Source: Rhodococcoides kyotonense | Lineage (GTDB): Bacteria; Actinomycetota; Actinomycetes; Mycobacteriales; Mycobacteriaceae | DNA: 64,000 nt | Direction of reading: 5' to 3' | Assembly: GCF_900188125.1 (NCBI RefSeq) | Contig: NZ_FZOW01000009.1 | Coordinates: 203,330-267,329, forward strand | Shown: positions 53,985-61,904 of the stretch, one piece after another | How positions within the stretch are numbered: the first letter of the stretch is position 1 | Layout of the letters: every line of letters starts with the position of its first letter | Notes under the pieces: model-generated | The model's input: the letters and a program-made list of their open reading frames with translations, nothing else | The model's database searches: none | Told to the model about the DNA's origin: nothing | Position numbers and translations under genes: made by a program

Positions 53985-55315
53985 GAGCCTGCCCCGATCA
54001 CAGTGCTGTCCACTGTCGTTCGGACCGAGGGGAATCCACCACCGGTGATGAAGACCGGCGCAAGAATCTCCGCTGCACGTCCGCCGGTGAGAGTCGGCCA
54101 GGCCTTCTTGGTGAGTTCGGTGGGAGCATCGAATCCCATCTGTCGGATCTCGTCCCACATGTCGACGTGCTGCGCGATCGGGCGGAAGAAGTCGTGCGAG
54201 TACACCGTGATTCCGTCCCAGATCTTCTCGTCCGCGGACTTCTTCGCGAACGAGCGGTACAGATCGAGCACGCCTTTCTCGGCGGCAACCGATATCCGAC
54301 GCATCTCTTCGTCGCCCAGGACACGAAGCTGCGACATAGGAGTGTCCATGGTGTCCCTGGCGAATACGACTACCCGGTCGAGACTGTCGAGGTACGTCGA
54401 CGGCGTCGTGAACGTCGTTCCGATGTCGTTGATCTTGACCTCGATTCCTTCGTCTCGGAAAACCATCACCTCGGTCACCGCATAGGGCATTCCCTCCGCG
54501 ACCGTCGCCCACGGATAGGCCGATTCGTGCAGGAAGTGGTCTCGGACGAGCGCGAATCCGCCTCCCGGCAACCGGTAGGGTCCCGTGTCGCCCATACCGA
54601 GGCGATTGTCGTAATGCAACATGAATCCGAACAGCTCGGTGGTGGCATTGAATCGTCGAAAGACACTGCGGTGCTCCGGATCTTCCACCGACACAGCCGC
54701 TGCGACGAGTGGGTCGAGCACGTCGCGGTCGAGGTGAGGAAGTTCGAATCCGCGCCCCGACGCGAGGCCGGGTCCATCGCCCCACGTGCCGTGCCAGAGG
54801 CGCCGACCGAATTGAATACACGTCTCGACGTCGTGCCTCGATGCAACCGGGTCGACGAGGTCGAGGGTGACACCGATTCCGCGCCCGAGAATGGCCATCA
54901 GGGCGCTCGCATAGTTGCGGAGGTGATTGACTTTCGTGCCCACTTCTCGCTTCGACACCCCGCCGATCTCGACCAGGCCGTCGATGCCGATTCGCTCGGT
55001 GACGGCGCGCATCGCCTCGGGATAGACGTCCCACTGCTGCACGAACGACAACGTCTCGTACTCCTGGCGCGGAATCAGCCCCGACTCGCCTTCGGTGGAT
55101 CGAGACGCCATCAGTTCCCACAGGTTCCAGGCCATGTATCCGAACCAGCTGTCGATCTGGTCGTCGTCCAGTCTGTCTGGTTCCACATCGGCCGCCGTGG
55201 TGTCGACGAACGGGTGCGGATCGCGTCGGCGCATCTCGGTGTCTCCTGGAATCCCACCAGGTACTTCCGCCATGAATTTCTCTACGAATGCTGCGAAATC
55301 TGTCATCTCGGTCAT
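53981..55315 (-). CDS. unknown-family protein, EGESGLIPRQEYE paralog 3
   Basis: A 444-residue member of the unknown family without a swivel domain: WNLWELMASRSTEGESGLIP, FNATTELFGFMLHYDNRLG, GPYRLPGGGFALVRDHFLHE and INDIGTTFTTPSTYLDSL. Compared with 33033 and 51241 the same blocks occur in the same order. ATG 55315 is chosen; the next in-frame Met is three codons inside. It is the first gene of a three-gene coupled operon divergent from the PPDK-like operon. Function unknown; suspected acceptor or substrate domain. Confidence 0.84.
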   Translation of the reverse strand: MTEMTDFAAFVEKFMAEVPGGIPGDTEMRRRDPHPFVDTTAADVEPDRLDDDQIDSWFGYMAWNLWELMASRSTEGESGLIPRQEYETLSFVQQWDVYPEAMRAVTERIGIDGLVEIGGVSKREVGTKVNHLRNYASALMAILGRGIGVTLDLVDPVASRHDVETCIQFGRRLWHGTWGDGPGLASGRGFELPHLDRDVLDPLVAAAVSVEDPEHRSVFRRFNATTELFGFMLHYDNRLGMGDTGPYRLPGGGFALVRDHFLHESAYPWATVAEGMPYAVTEVMVFRDEGIEVKINDIGTTFTTPSTYLDSLDRVVVFARDTMDTPMSQLRVLGDEEMRRISVAAEKGVLDLYRSFAKKSADEKIWDGITVYSHDFFRPIAQHVDMWDEIRQMGFDAPTELTKKAWPTLTGGRAAEILAPVFITGGGFPSVRTTVDSTVIGAGS

Positions 55316-55406
55316 GGATCGTCTGCTTTCTCGACGTCGGCAGTGCCTCTCGACGGAGGCGGAATCGTTACCTGGAACACACTGCTCCGAGGCCCGCCTT
55401 CTGCCC

Positions 55407-55426
55407 ATCCCCCGAAAGAGGGAACT
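55407..55426. promoter_or_regulatory. 20-bp motif site 3 (CCCCGAAAGAGGG)
   Basis: ATCCCCCGAAAGAGGGAACT lies in the 210-base divergent region, 92 bases from the 55315 start and 100 bases from the 55526 start. It is the same motif as at 41746 and 50122. Confidence 0.62.
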
Positions 55427-55495
55427 GTGTCAGCGATCACGATTTCGGCTGTCAGAGACCCTCCGCGGCCGCTACCTTGTGGACAGCTCAATCAT

Positions 55496-55506
55496 CGGTC
55501 TGACCA
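55496..55506. promoter_or_regulatory. FadR-type operator CGGTCTGACCA
   Basis: CGGTCTGACCA lies 20 bases upstream of the PPDK-like start at 55526, with one arm mismatch to TGGTCnGACCA. Its closeness to the start suggests repression of the PPDK-reductase-dehydrogenase operon. Confidence 0.55.
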
Positions 55507-55525
55507 TAAGAATGCGGAGGCGACA

Positions 55526-57124
55526 GTGGCGCCAGGTGTCTACTCGTTCGATCACGACCACGCGGTTCCGGCGCGTGAGCTCGGTGAACTGCTCGGCGGC
55601 AAGGGTGCAGGTCTCGCTGAGATGACTGCTGCGCTGGGCTTCAGTGTTCCACCCGGCTTCACGATTTCGCTGCCGGTGTGCCGGGAGTACCTCGCAACCG
55701 GCTGGCCGACGAATCTCGACGACGAGCTCGACCGACATGTGCGTCGTCTCGGCGATCTGATGGGCCGACAGCTCGGTGACGCAGAAGATCCACTGCTCGT
55801 GGCGGTTCGCAGCGGCGCTCCGGTGTCGATGCCAGGCATGCTCGACACCGTTCTCAACCTCGGCCTGAACGACGACACCGTAGAAGGACTCGCGCGACGC
55901 AGTGGCGACGAATGGTTCGCATGGGACAGCTACCGACGGTTCGTGACGATGTATGCGACCACGGTCATGGGCGTCGACGCCGACGCGCTTCCGCGGAACG
56001 ACCTGCCTGCGGACGCGCCCGGGCTCCGTGCCGCCGTTGTATCGCTGAAGTCCGCCGTCGAGGCTCTCGCGGGCAGGCCCGTTCCCCATGACCCCGTGCA
56101 GCAACTGCGCGAAGCGATCGAGGCGGTCTTCCTGTCGTGGGGTTCCGACCGAGCGCGCGCGTACCGGGCACACGAGTCGATCGACGGTGATCTCGGTACC
56201 GGATGCAACGTTCAGGCGATGGTGTTCGGAAACCGAGGACCGTCGTCGGGCACCGGCGTCGTGTTCACCCGCAACCCGGCGACAGGCGAAGCACGACCCT
56301 ACGGCGACTATCTCCCGAAAGCACAGGGTGAGGACGTCGTCGCAGGTAGCGCCCGGACCATGCCGATCGCGTCGATGGCCGAATACCAGCCCGAGGCGTA
56401 CGCAGCTCTGACCGCTGCACTCAGGAAGCTCGAGGTGCACTACCGGGACATCTGCGATGTGGAGTTCACTGTGGAGGAGGGCAAACTCTGGCTGCTCCAG
56501 ACCCGAATCGGTAAGCGCGGCGCAGTCGCCGCCGTCCGTATCGCTGTCGATCTCACCTCGGACCCGGACGTCGCATTGACTGTCGACGAGGCCCTCGCCA
56601 GGGTCTCTCCGACGCTGCGAGCCAAAGCACGCACCGAGATCGCCTCTCGCTCCGGCACATCCGGGCACGACGACGATCTACTCGCAACCGGCCTCGGGGC
56701 GTCGCCCGGTCGTGTCACCGGCCGCGTGGTCCTCAGCGCCGAGGATGCGATCTGCGCCGACGACGACGTCGTATTGGTCCGCACGTGCACAAGCCCCGAG
56801 GACGTGGCAGGAATGGCCGCCTCGGTCGGAATCCTCACGACGAAGGGCGGATTGGTCAGCCACGCGGCCGTCGTCGCACGAGGATGGGGAGTTCCTGCCG
56901 TCGTAGGAGCCGACACCCTGACGATCGTCGGCGACGAAATCCGTTCCACCGACGGCATGATCGTTCGAGCAGGTGACGTCGTCACCATCGACGGCGCATC
57001 CGGTGCAGTATGGCGCGGAGAGGTCGCGCACACCGACTCGGTCGACGACCTCGTTGCCGACGAGCTCCCTCATCTCCTTCGCATCGAGAAGTGGGCACTC
57101 GAGCACGAGGTCTCGCCCGCATGA
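55526..57124 (+). CDS. pyruvate phosphate dikinase-like protein: ATP-grasp + phosphohistidine domain, no PEP barrel
   Basis: A 532-residue protein, against about 870 for PPDK. The N-terminal ATP-binding part is clear (ELLGGKGAGLAEMTAALGFS; VAVRSGAPVSMPGMLDTVLN; VVFTRNPATG; DVEFTVEEGKLWLLQTR). A swivel domain follows (GLGASPGRVTGRVV; GGLVSHAAVVARGWGVPAVV, His near 446). The C-terminal PEP/pyruvate TIM barrel is absent, so it can phosphorylate its own His from ATP but must pass the phosphate on. GTG 55526 has GGAGG five bases upstream; the frame is open far further but antisense to real genes. Likely phosphoryl donor of the cluster (inference). Confidence 0.88.
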   Translation: MAPGVYSFDHDHAVPARELGELLGGKGAGLAEMTAALGFSVPPGFTISLPVCREYLATGWPTNLDDELDRHVRRLGDLMGRQLGDAEDPLLVAVRSGAPVSMPGMLDTVLNLGLNDDTVEGLARRSGDEWFAWDSYRRFVTMYATTVMGVDADALPRNDLPADAPGLRAAVVSLKSAVEALAGRPVPHDPVQQLREAIEAVFLSWGSDRARAYRAHESIDGDLGTGCNVQAMVFGNRGPSSGTGVVFTRNPATGEARPYGDYLPKAQGEDVVAGSARTMPIASMAEYQPEAYAALTAALRKLEVHYRDICDVEFTVEEGKLWLLQTRIGKRGAVAAVRIAVDLTSDPDVALTVDEALARVSPTLRAKARTEIASRSGTSGHDDDLLATGLGASPGRVTGRVVLSAEDAICADDDVVLVRTCTSPEDVAGMAASVGILTTKGGLVSHAAVVARGWGVPAVVGADTLTIVGDEIRSTDGMIVRAGDVVTIDGASGAVWRGEVAHTDSVDDLVADELPHLLRIEKWALEHEVSPA

Positions 57125-58350
57125 ATACCGAATCGCCTGCGCACGTAGTGATCGTCGGCGCATCTCTTGCGGGGTTACGCGCTGTCGAGACCGCGCGCGA
57201 CTCCGGCTTCAAGGGCCGGATCACGCTGATCGGAGAGGAACCGCACCTCCCCTACGACAGGCCGCCCCTGTCGAAGGAGTTCCTTCAGGAGGGCCCACCG
57301 ACAACCGCGCATCACCTACCCGAGGTGGACACCCTCGTCGACGATCCGAACATCGATCTCGCCCTGGGCACTCGAGCTACCGGTATGGACGCCTCGAATC
57401 ACCTGATCCGAACATCGGACGGATTCGAAATCCTGTACGACGCAGCACTGATCGCAACAGGTGTACGTGCACGCGTCCTGCCGGGTTCCGATCGACTCGC
57501 CGGCGTGCACGTCCTGCGCACTCTCGACGACGCAGGTGCGATCCGAGCCGGACTCGACGCCGGTGCACGCGTCGTCGTGATCGGCGGCGGATTCATCGGC
57601 GCCGAAGTGGCATCGGCAGCAGCCCGACGCGGCCGCCCTGCCGTTGTCGTCGAAGCAGCCGCGACACCGTTGGTACGCGCAGTCGGAACGACAGCAGGCG
57701 CGGCATTGGCGGGTCTGCATGCCCGCCACGGAACCGAACTCCACTGCGGAGTCGGTGTCACAGCGCTGCTGGGAAACTCGCGTGTCGAAGCCGTCGCGCT
57801 CGACGACGGGTCCGAGATACCCGCCGATCTCGTGGTCGTCGGGATCGGCGCGGACCCCGCTACCGACTGGCTGCGGGGCAGCGGACTCACGCTGGACAAC
57901 GGCGTCGTGTGCAACGAGAACATGTATGCAGGTGACGACGTATGGGCTGCAGGAGATGTCGCCCGTTGGAACAATCCGCTGTTCGGACGACACATGCGAC
58001 TCGAACACTGGACGAACGCAGGCGAACAAGCCGTACACGCGATGACCAACCTGCTCGATCCGCTCGAAGCGACCGCATACCAGCACGTGCCGTACTTCTG
58101 GTCCGACTGGTACGGACGTCGCATCCAGTTCGCAGGCCTTCCGATCGGCGAACCCACAGTTGTCAGTGGCGCTTTCGACGGCGACGAGTTCGTCGCTCTG
58201 TACCGCGAAGACGATCGGCTCGTCGGAGTGCTGACCCTCGATCGCCGCGGCGACATCATGAAGTACCGCACCCGCATCGCACGGGGCGCCGATTGGGAGT
58301 CGGCCCTCGAGATTGCCCGCAAGCGCAACAAGTCGGTGTCGCATGCCTGA
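57121..58350 (+). CDS. ferredoxin reductase, FAD/NAD(P)H-dependent (P450 redox partner type)
   Basis: A 409-residue flavoprotein of the putidaredoxin-reductase class: VIVGASLAGLRAVETAR FAD motif, PYDRPPLSKEFL, ATGVRARVLPG, VVIGGGFIGAEVASAAARRG NAD motif, and VWAAGDVARW. It feeds electrons from NAD(P)H to the ferredoxin (48201) and P450 (48398), which lie in a separate operon. The ATGA overlap couples it to the PPDK-like gene. Confidence 0.93.
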   Translation: MNTESPAHVVIVGASLAGLRAVETARDSGFKGRITLIGEEPHLPYDRPPLSKEFLQEGPPTTAHHLPEVDTLVDDPNIDLALGTRATGMDASNHLIRTSDGFEILYDAALIATGVRARVLPGSDRLAGVHVLRTLDDAGAIRAGLDAGARVVVIGGGFIGAEVASAAARRGRPAVVVEAAATPLVRAVGTTAGAALAGLHARHGTELHCGVGVTALLGNSRVEAVALDDGSEIPADLVVVGIGADPATDWLRGSGLTLDNGVVCNENMYAGDDVWAAGDVARWNNPLFGRHMRLEHWTNAGEQAVHAMTNLLDPLEATAYQHVPYFWSDWYGRRIQFAGLPIGEPTVVSGAFDGDEFVALYREDDRLVGVLTLDRRGDIMKYRTRIARGADWESALEIARKRNKSVSHA

Positions 58351-58369
58351 TCATTCGAGGAGCGATTCG

Positions 58370-59803
58370 ATGCAGATCCATGACGACGTGTTCGTCGGCG
58401 GCCGCTGGAAACGTTCGCACTCGTCGTCGTACACCGACATCGTGAACCCTGCGACCGAGGAGATCTGGGCGCGGGTGCCCGACGGCGACGGTCGCGACAT
58501 CGACGACGCCGTCGCCGCCGCGCGGTCGGCGTTGCCGTCCTGGAGGTCCACCTCGCCGTCGGACAGGGCAGCTGCAATCGTGCGCCTGGCCGACGAAATC
58601 GAATGTCGCAGTGCCGAATTCACCCGTCTTATCACCACCGAGAACGGAACTCCGATCGCTGAGAGCGGATCCGCGCCCGCGCACGGCGCGGCGCATCTGC
58701 GATTGACCGCCGGTCTCGCGAACCTACTGGCTTCCGACGATATTCGACCGAATCCGTTGGCCGCAGGACGATCACGTGTTCGCCGTGTTCCCGTAGGAGT
58801 CGCTGGATTGATCACCCCGTGGAACTTTCCGTTGGGCCTGGTCATCATCAAGCTCGGACCGGCTCTGCTCGCCGGTTGCACGGTGGTGATCAAGCCTGCG
58901 CCCGAAACCCCGATGGCGACGCGTCTGCTCATGAATGCCGTTGCTGCAGCGGGTTTCCCGGATGGTGTCGTCAATCTCGTCACCGGCGGCACCCGCGCAG
59001 GAAATGCACTCGTCGAGCACCCCGGCGTCGACAAGATTTCGTTCACCGGCTCGACTTCGGTGGGGCGCTCGATCGGCCAGGCATGTGGATACCGACTCCG
59101 GCCGGTCACCCTCGAACTGGGCGGGAAATCACCCGCTCTCGTCTTGGACGACGTCGATACGGGCGTCTTGGCCGCAAACGTGCTGAAGGTCGCGATGCGC
59201 AACACGGGTCAGACATGCAAGGCCTGCACTCGACTGCTCGTGCCTGCATCGAGGCACGACGAACTGGCCGGACTCGCCGCGGACGTCGTCGCAGCGGCAC
59301 CGATGGGTGATCCGTTCGACCCGAGTACGTTCTTCGGACCGCTCGTCTCGGCACGCCAACGTGACCGTGTCGCAGGGTATCTCGACATCGGCCACGCTCA
59401 GGGAGCAAAAGCGGTGACCGGAGGAAGCGTGTCGTCGCGCTTCGATCGCGGCTACTACGTGGAGCCGACGGTGTTCAAGGACGTGACGCCCGACATGACG
59501 ATCGCCGCCGAGGAGATCTTCGGACCGGTTCTCGTCGTCATCCCGTACACCGACCTCGACGAGGCGGTGGCCATCGCCAATGATTCCCCGTACGGGCTCG
59601 CGGCCACGGTCTTCGGCGCTGACATCGAACGGGCGAGTGCGGTAGCCGAACGACTCGAGACGGGCAACGTCGGTATCAACCATTACGGGTCGAACGCAGC
59701 GGCACCGTTCGGAGGTCACAAGGACAGCGGAATCGGCACCGAGTTCGGCCCCGAAGGGCTTGCCGCCTACCTGCAGTACACCTCTGTCCACTACCCGTCC
59801 TGA
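58370..59803 (+). CDS. aldehyde dehydrogenase
   Basis: A 477-residue aldehyde dehydrogenase: VAGLITPWNFPLGLVIIKLGP, FTGSTSVGRSIG, VTLELGGKSPALVLDD (Glu) and NTGQTCKACTRLLV (Cys), ending FGGHKDSGIGTEFGPEG. It shares many segments with the enzyme at 24964. It oxidises an aldehyde, probably made by the alcohol dehydrogenase that follows. ATG 58370 has GAGGAG upstream. Confidence 0.94.
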   Translation: MQIHDDVFVGGRWKRSHSSSYTDIVNPATEEIWARVPDGDGRDIDDAVAAARSALPSWRSTSPSDRAAAIVRLADEIECRSAEFTRLITTENGTPIAESGSAPAHGAAHLRLTAGLANLLASDDIRPNPLAAGRSRVRRVPVGVAGLITPWNFPLGLVIIKLGPALLAGCTVVIKPAPETPMATRLLMNAVAAAGFPDGVVNLVTGGTRAGNALVEHPGVDKISFTGSTSVGRSIGQACGYRLRPVTLELGGKSPALVLDDVDTGVLAANVLKVAMRNTGQTCKACTRLLVPASRHDELAGLAADVVAAAPMGDPFDPSTFFGPLVSARQRDRVAGYLDIGHAQGAKAVTGGSVSSRFDRGYYVEPTVFKDVTPDMTIAAEEIFGPVLVVIPYTDLDEAVAIANDSPYGLAATVFGADIERASAVAERLETGNVGINHYGSNAAAPFGGHKDSGIGTEFGPEGLAAYLQYTSVHYPS

Positions 59804-59816
59804 CCGAAAGAAGACG

Positions 59817-60896
59817 ATGAGAGCAGCAGTCATGTGGGGGCCGGGAAAGCCCTTCGAAGTTCAGGAGATCGAGATCTCTGCGCCCGGCCCGGGTGAAGTG
59901 AAGGTCGCTTTGCACAGCTGTGGGGTGTGCGCCTCGGATCTGTCGTTGACGACCAAGTTCGGTCAGCCCACACCCGTGGTCCTCGGGCACGAAGGGGCAG
60001 GAGTCGTCGTCGGCATCGGCGACGGCGTCCAATCTGTCGCGCTGGGCGATCACGTGGTGCTGGTGTGGGTTCCGCCGTGCGGTCGGTGCGTTCCCTGCCG
60101 TCGCGGTGACGACTACCTCTGCGCCAACCGACGATCATCGGCGGATGCGCGCGCGGGCAAGGGTTCACCGCGTCCTTCCCCTTTGAGTGTCGACGGCACG
60201 ACAATTCACCAAGGGATGGCGACGTCGACGTTCGCCGAGGAGACAGTGGTCCCGGCCAACGCTGTCGTGCGCATCGACGACGACGTGCCCTTCCCGGTCG
60301 CCGCCATGATGGGATGCGCAGTGCCGACCGGCGTCGGATCGGCACTGCGCAGTGCACGAGTGCAACCGGGTGACAACGTCGCGGTGATCGGCTGCGGCGC
60401 AGTGGGACTCAACGCGATCATGGGCGCAGTCGTCGCCGGAGCTGCACGGGTGATCGCCGTCGATCCAATGGAATCGAGACGCGCACGCGCAGGCCGCGTC
60501 GGCGCTACCGAATCGATGGACCCGACAGACCTCGATCAGCTGGCGAATCTCGATGTCGTCATCGACGCCGTCGGGCAACCGCCGACAGTGCAGGCCGCAT
60601 GGAAAGCAGTTCGCCGCGGCGGCACCGTCACGGTTGTCGGCGCCGGTCGGCCCGACCAGGTCGTCGAGATCGACGCCTACGAGCTCTTCCACGACGACAA
60701 ACGCATCACCGGCAGCTTCCACGGCGGGATCAGCATGCACCGTGACCTGTCGATGCTCGTCGGGCTCTGGCGCACCGGCCGACTCCCGATCGAGGAACTC
60801 ATCGATGACACGAAAGACCTCAATTCCATCAACGAAGTAGTGGACGCACAACAGAGCGGCGCCGCACTTCGCGTGGTTCTCACTCCCCGACGCTGA
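59817..60896 (+). CDS. zinc-containing alcohol dehydrogenase (MDR)
   Basis: A 359-residue class III-like alcohol dehydrogenase: SCGVCASDL (catalytic zinc Cys), GHEGAGVVVGIGDGV and the four structural-zinc cysteines in PPCGRCVPCRRGDDYLCAN. The Rossmann motif is VIGCGAVGLNAIMGAVV. It resembles NAD-dependent enzymes for primary allylic or benzylic alcohols. It precedes, with the aldehyde dehydrogenase, conversion of an alcohol from P450 hydroxylation to an acid. Confidence 0.92.
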   Translation: MRAAVMWGPGKPFEVQEIEISAPGPGEVKVALHSCGVCASDLSLTTKFGQPTPVVLGHEGAGVVVGIGDGVQSVALGDHVVLVWVPPCGRCVPCRRGDDYLCANRRSSADARAGKGSPRPSPLSVDGTTIHQGMATSTFAEETVVPANAVVRIDDDVPFPVAAMMGCAVPTGVGSALRSARVQPGDNVAVIGCGAVGLNAIMGAVVAGAARVIAVDPMESRRARAGRVGATESMDPTDLDQLANLDVVIDAVGQPPTVQAAWKAVRRGGTVTVVGAGRPDQVVEIDAYELFHDDKRITGSFHGGISMHRDLSMLVGLWRTGRLPIEELIDDTKDLNSINEVVDAQQSGAALRVVLTPRR

Positions 60897-60914
60897 ACGA
60901 ACGAAAGGACACAC

Positions 60915-61892
60915 ATGGGAATTCGACTACTCGACCACGGCTACGAGCGTCGACACATCTTTTTCGACGGCTCTGCGCACCCCGACGTACGCGAGTCGCT
61001 TGCATATCTGCTGCCGCTACCGCAGCTGAAGATGGGCGTCATCTTCTACACCTGGGTTCACGCACTCGGTGAGAACGGCAAGGGCCGTGCGGGTTCCGCT
61101 GCCATCGTCTTCGGTGAAGGCGTCGGCGAGACCGTGTTCGAAGTCCACGACCACATCGGTGTACCCGACGAGATGAGTTTCGACGACTGGAGAGTGGGAC
61201 CCGCGAGGCTGTCACTGTCCGACGACATGATGAAGTCGTCGATCGGATTCGAGGGCAAGCGAGTGTCCTTCGACTACGACTGGGTGGGAGAAAACCCGTC
61301 GTTCGGCTTCGGTGTCAATCGAAACGGTTGTCCCCAGTGGCTTGCCTGGGACCGCACCGAGCAAGGCGGCCACGTCGTCGGCAGCATCACCGTCGACGGT
61401 GTGCGGCACGAGATCGACGGCCTTGCGCACCGCGACCACTCATGGGGAATGCGCGATTGGGGCGGTGCAACACACTGGAAGTGGTGGAACATTCTTACCG
61501 AGGCCGGGACCGCGATCCACGCGATGGAACTTCAGTACTTCGGCAAGACGACATTGCACGGCTACGTCCAGAAGGACGGCGTCATCGCGACGATTCTCGA
61601 CATGGACGCGGACATCACGTTCGACGAACGATTCGTCCATACCGGCATCTCGGCGACGATCCACGACGACGAAGGGCGCACGACCGAGGTCACATGCAGG
61701 CAGGGCGGCGATCTGCAGTGGCCGGTGAGCCCAAGGTTGTGGATTCACGAAGCCGCCATGCACACCACGGTGGACGGAGTCGACGGCGTTGGGTACCTCG
61801 AATGCGCATGGTCGCCCGAATACATCGCACACCACCGCACGGACGGCGTAGGCGTCGGTGAGAGAACCGAACTCACCCTGGATCACGACTAA
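60915..61892 (+). CDS. lipocalin-like (AttH/CrtC-like) family paralog
   Basis: A 325-residue paralog: GCPQWLAWDRTEQGGHVVGS and AHRDHSWGMRDWGGATHWKW, with an N-terminal ESLAYLLPLPQLKMGVIFYT matching the others. The closest architecture is 31198 (GxRDWGxxxHxKW). No signal peptide. It lies after the alcohol dehydrogenase with an AAAGGAC site. Function unknown. Confidence 0.83.
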   Translation: MGIRLLDHGYERRHIFFDGSAHPDVRESLAYLLPLPQLKMGVIFYTWVHALGENGKGRAGSAAIVFGEGVGETVFEVHDHIGVPDEMSFDDWRVGPARLSLSDDMMKSSIGFEGKRVSFDYDWVGENPSFGFGVNRNGCPQWLAWDRTEQGGHVVGSITVDGVRHEIDGLAHRDHSWGMRDWGGATHWKWWNILTEAGTAIHAMELQYFGKTTLHGYVQKDGVIATILDMDADITFDERFVHTGISATIHDDEGRTTEVTCRQGGDLQWPVSPRLWIHEAAMHTTVDGVDGVGYLECAWSPEYIAHHRTDGVGVGERTELTLDHD

Positions 61893-61904
61893 AAGGAACG
61901 AGCG

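Noticed and set aside
52980..55121. A 713-codon minus-strand frame
   Set aside because: Only the last 334 codons are the lipocalin-like protein; the first part is an Arg-rich shadow of the 53981 gene in another frame.
54167..57124. A continuous 985-codon frame that appears to extend the PPDK-like protein by ~450 residues
   Set aside because: The first part is antisense to the 53981 gene and has no domain; GTG 55526 has a good ribosome site and the PPDK N-terminal motif starts right after it.
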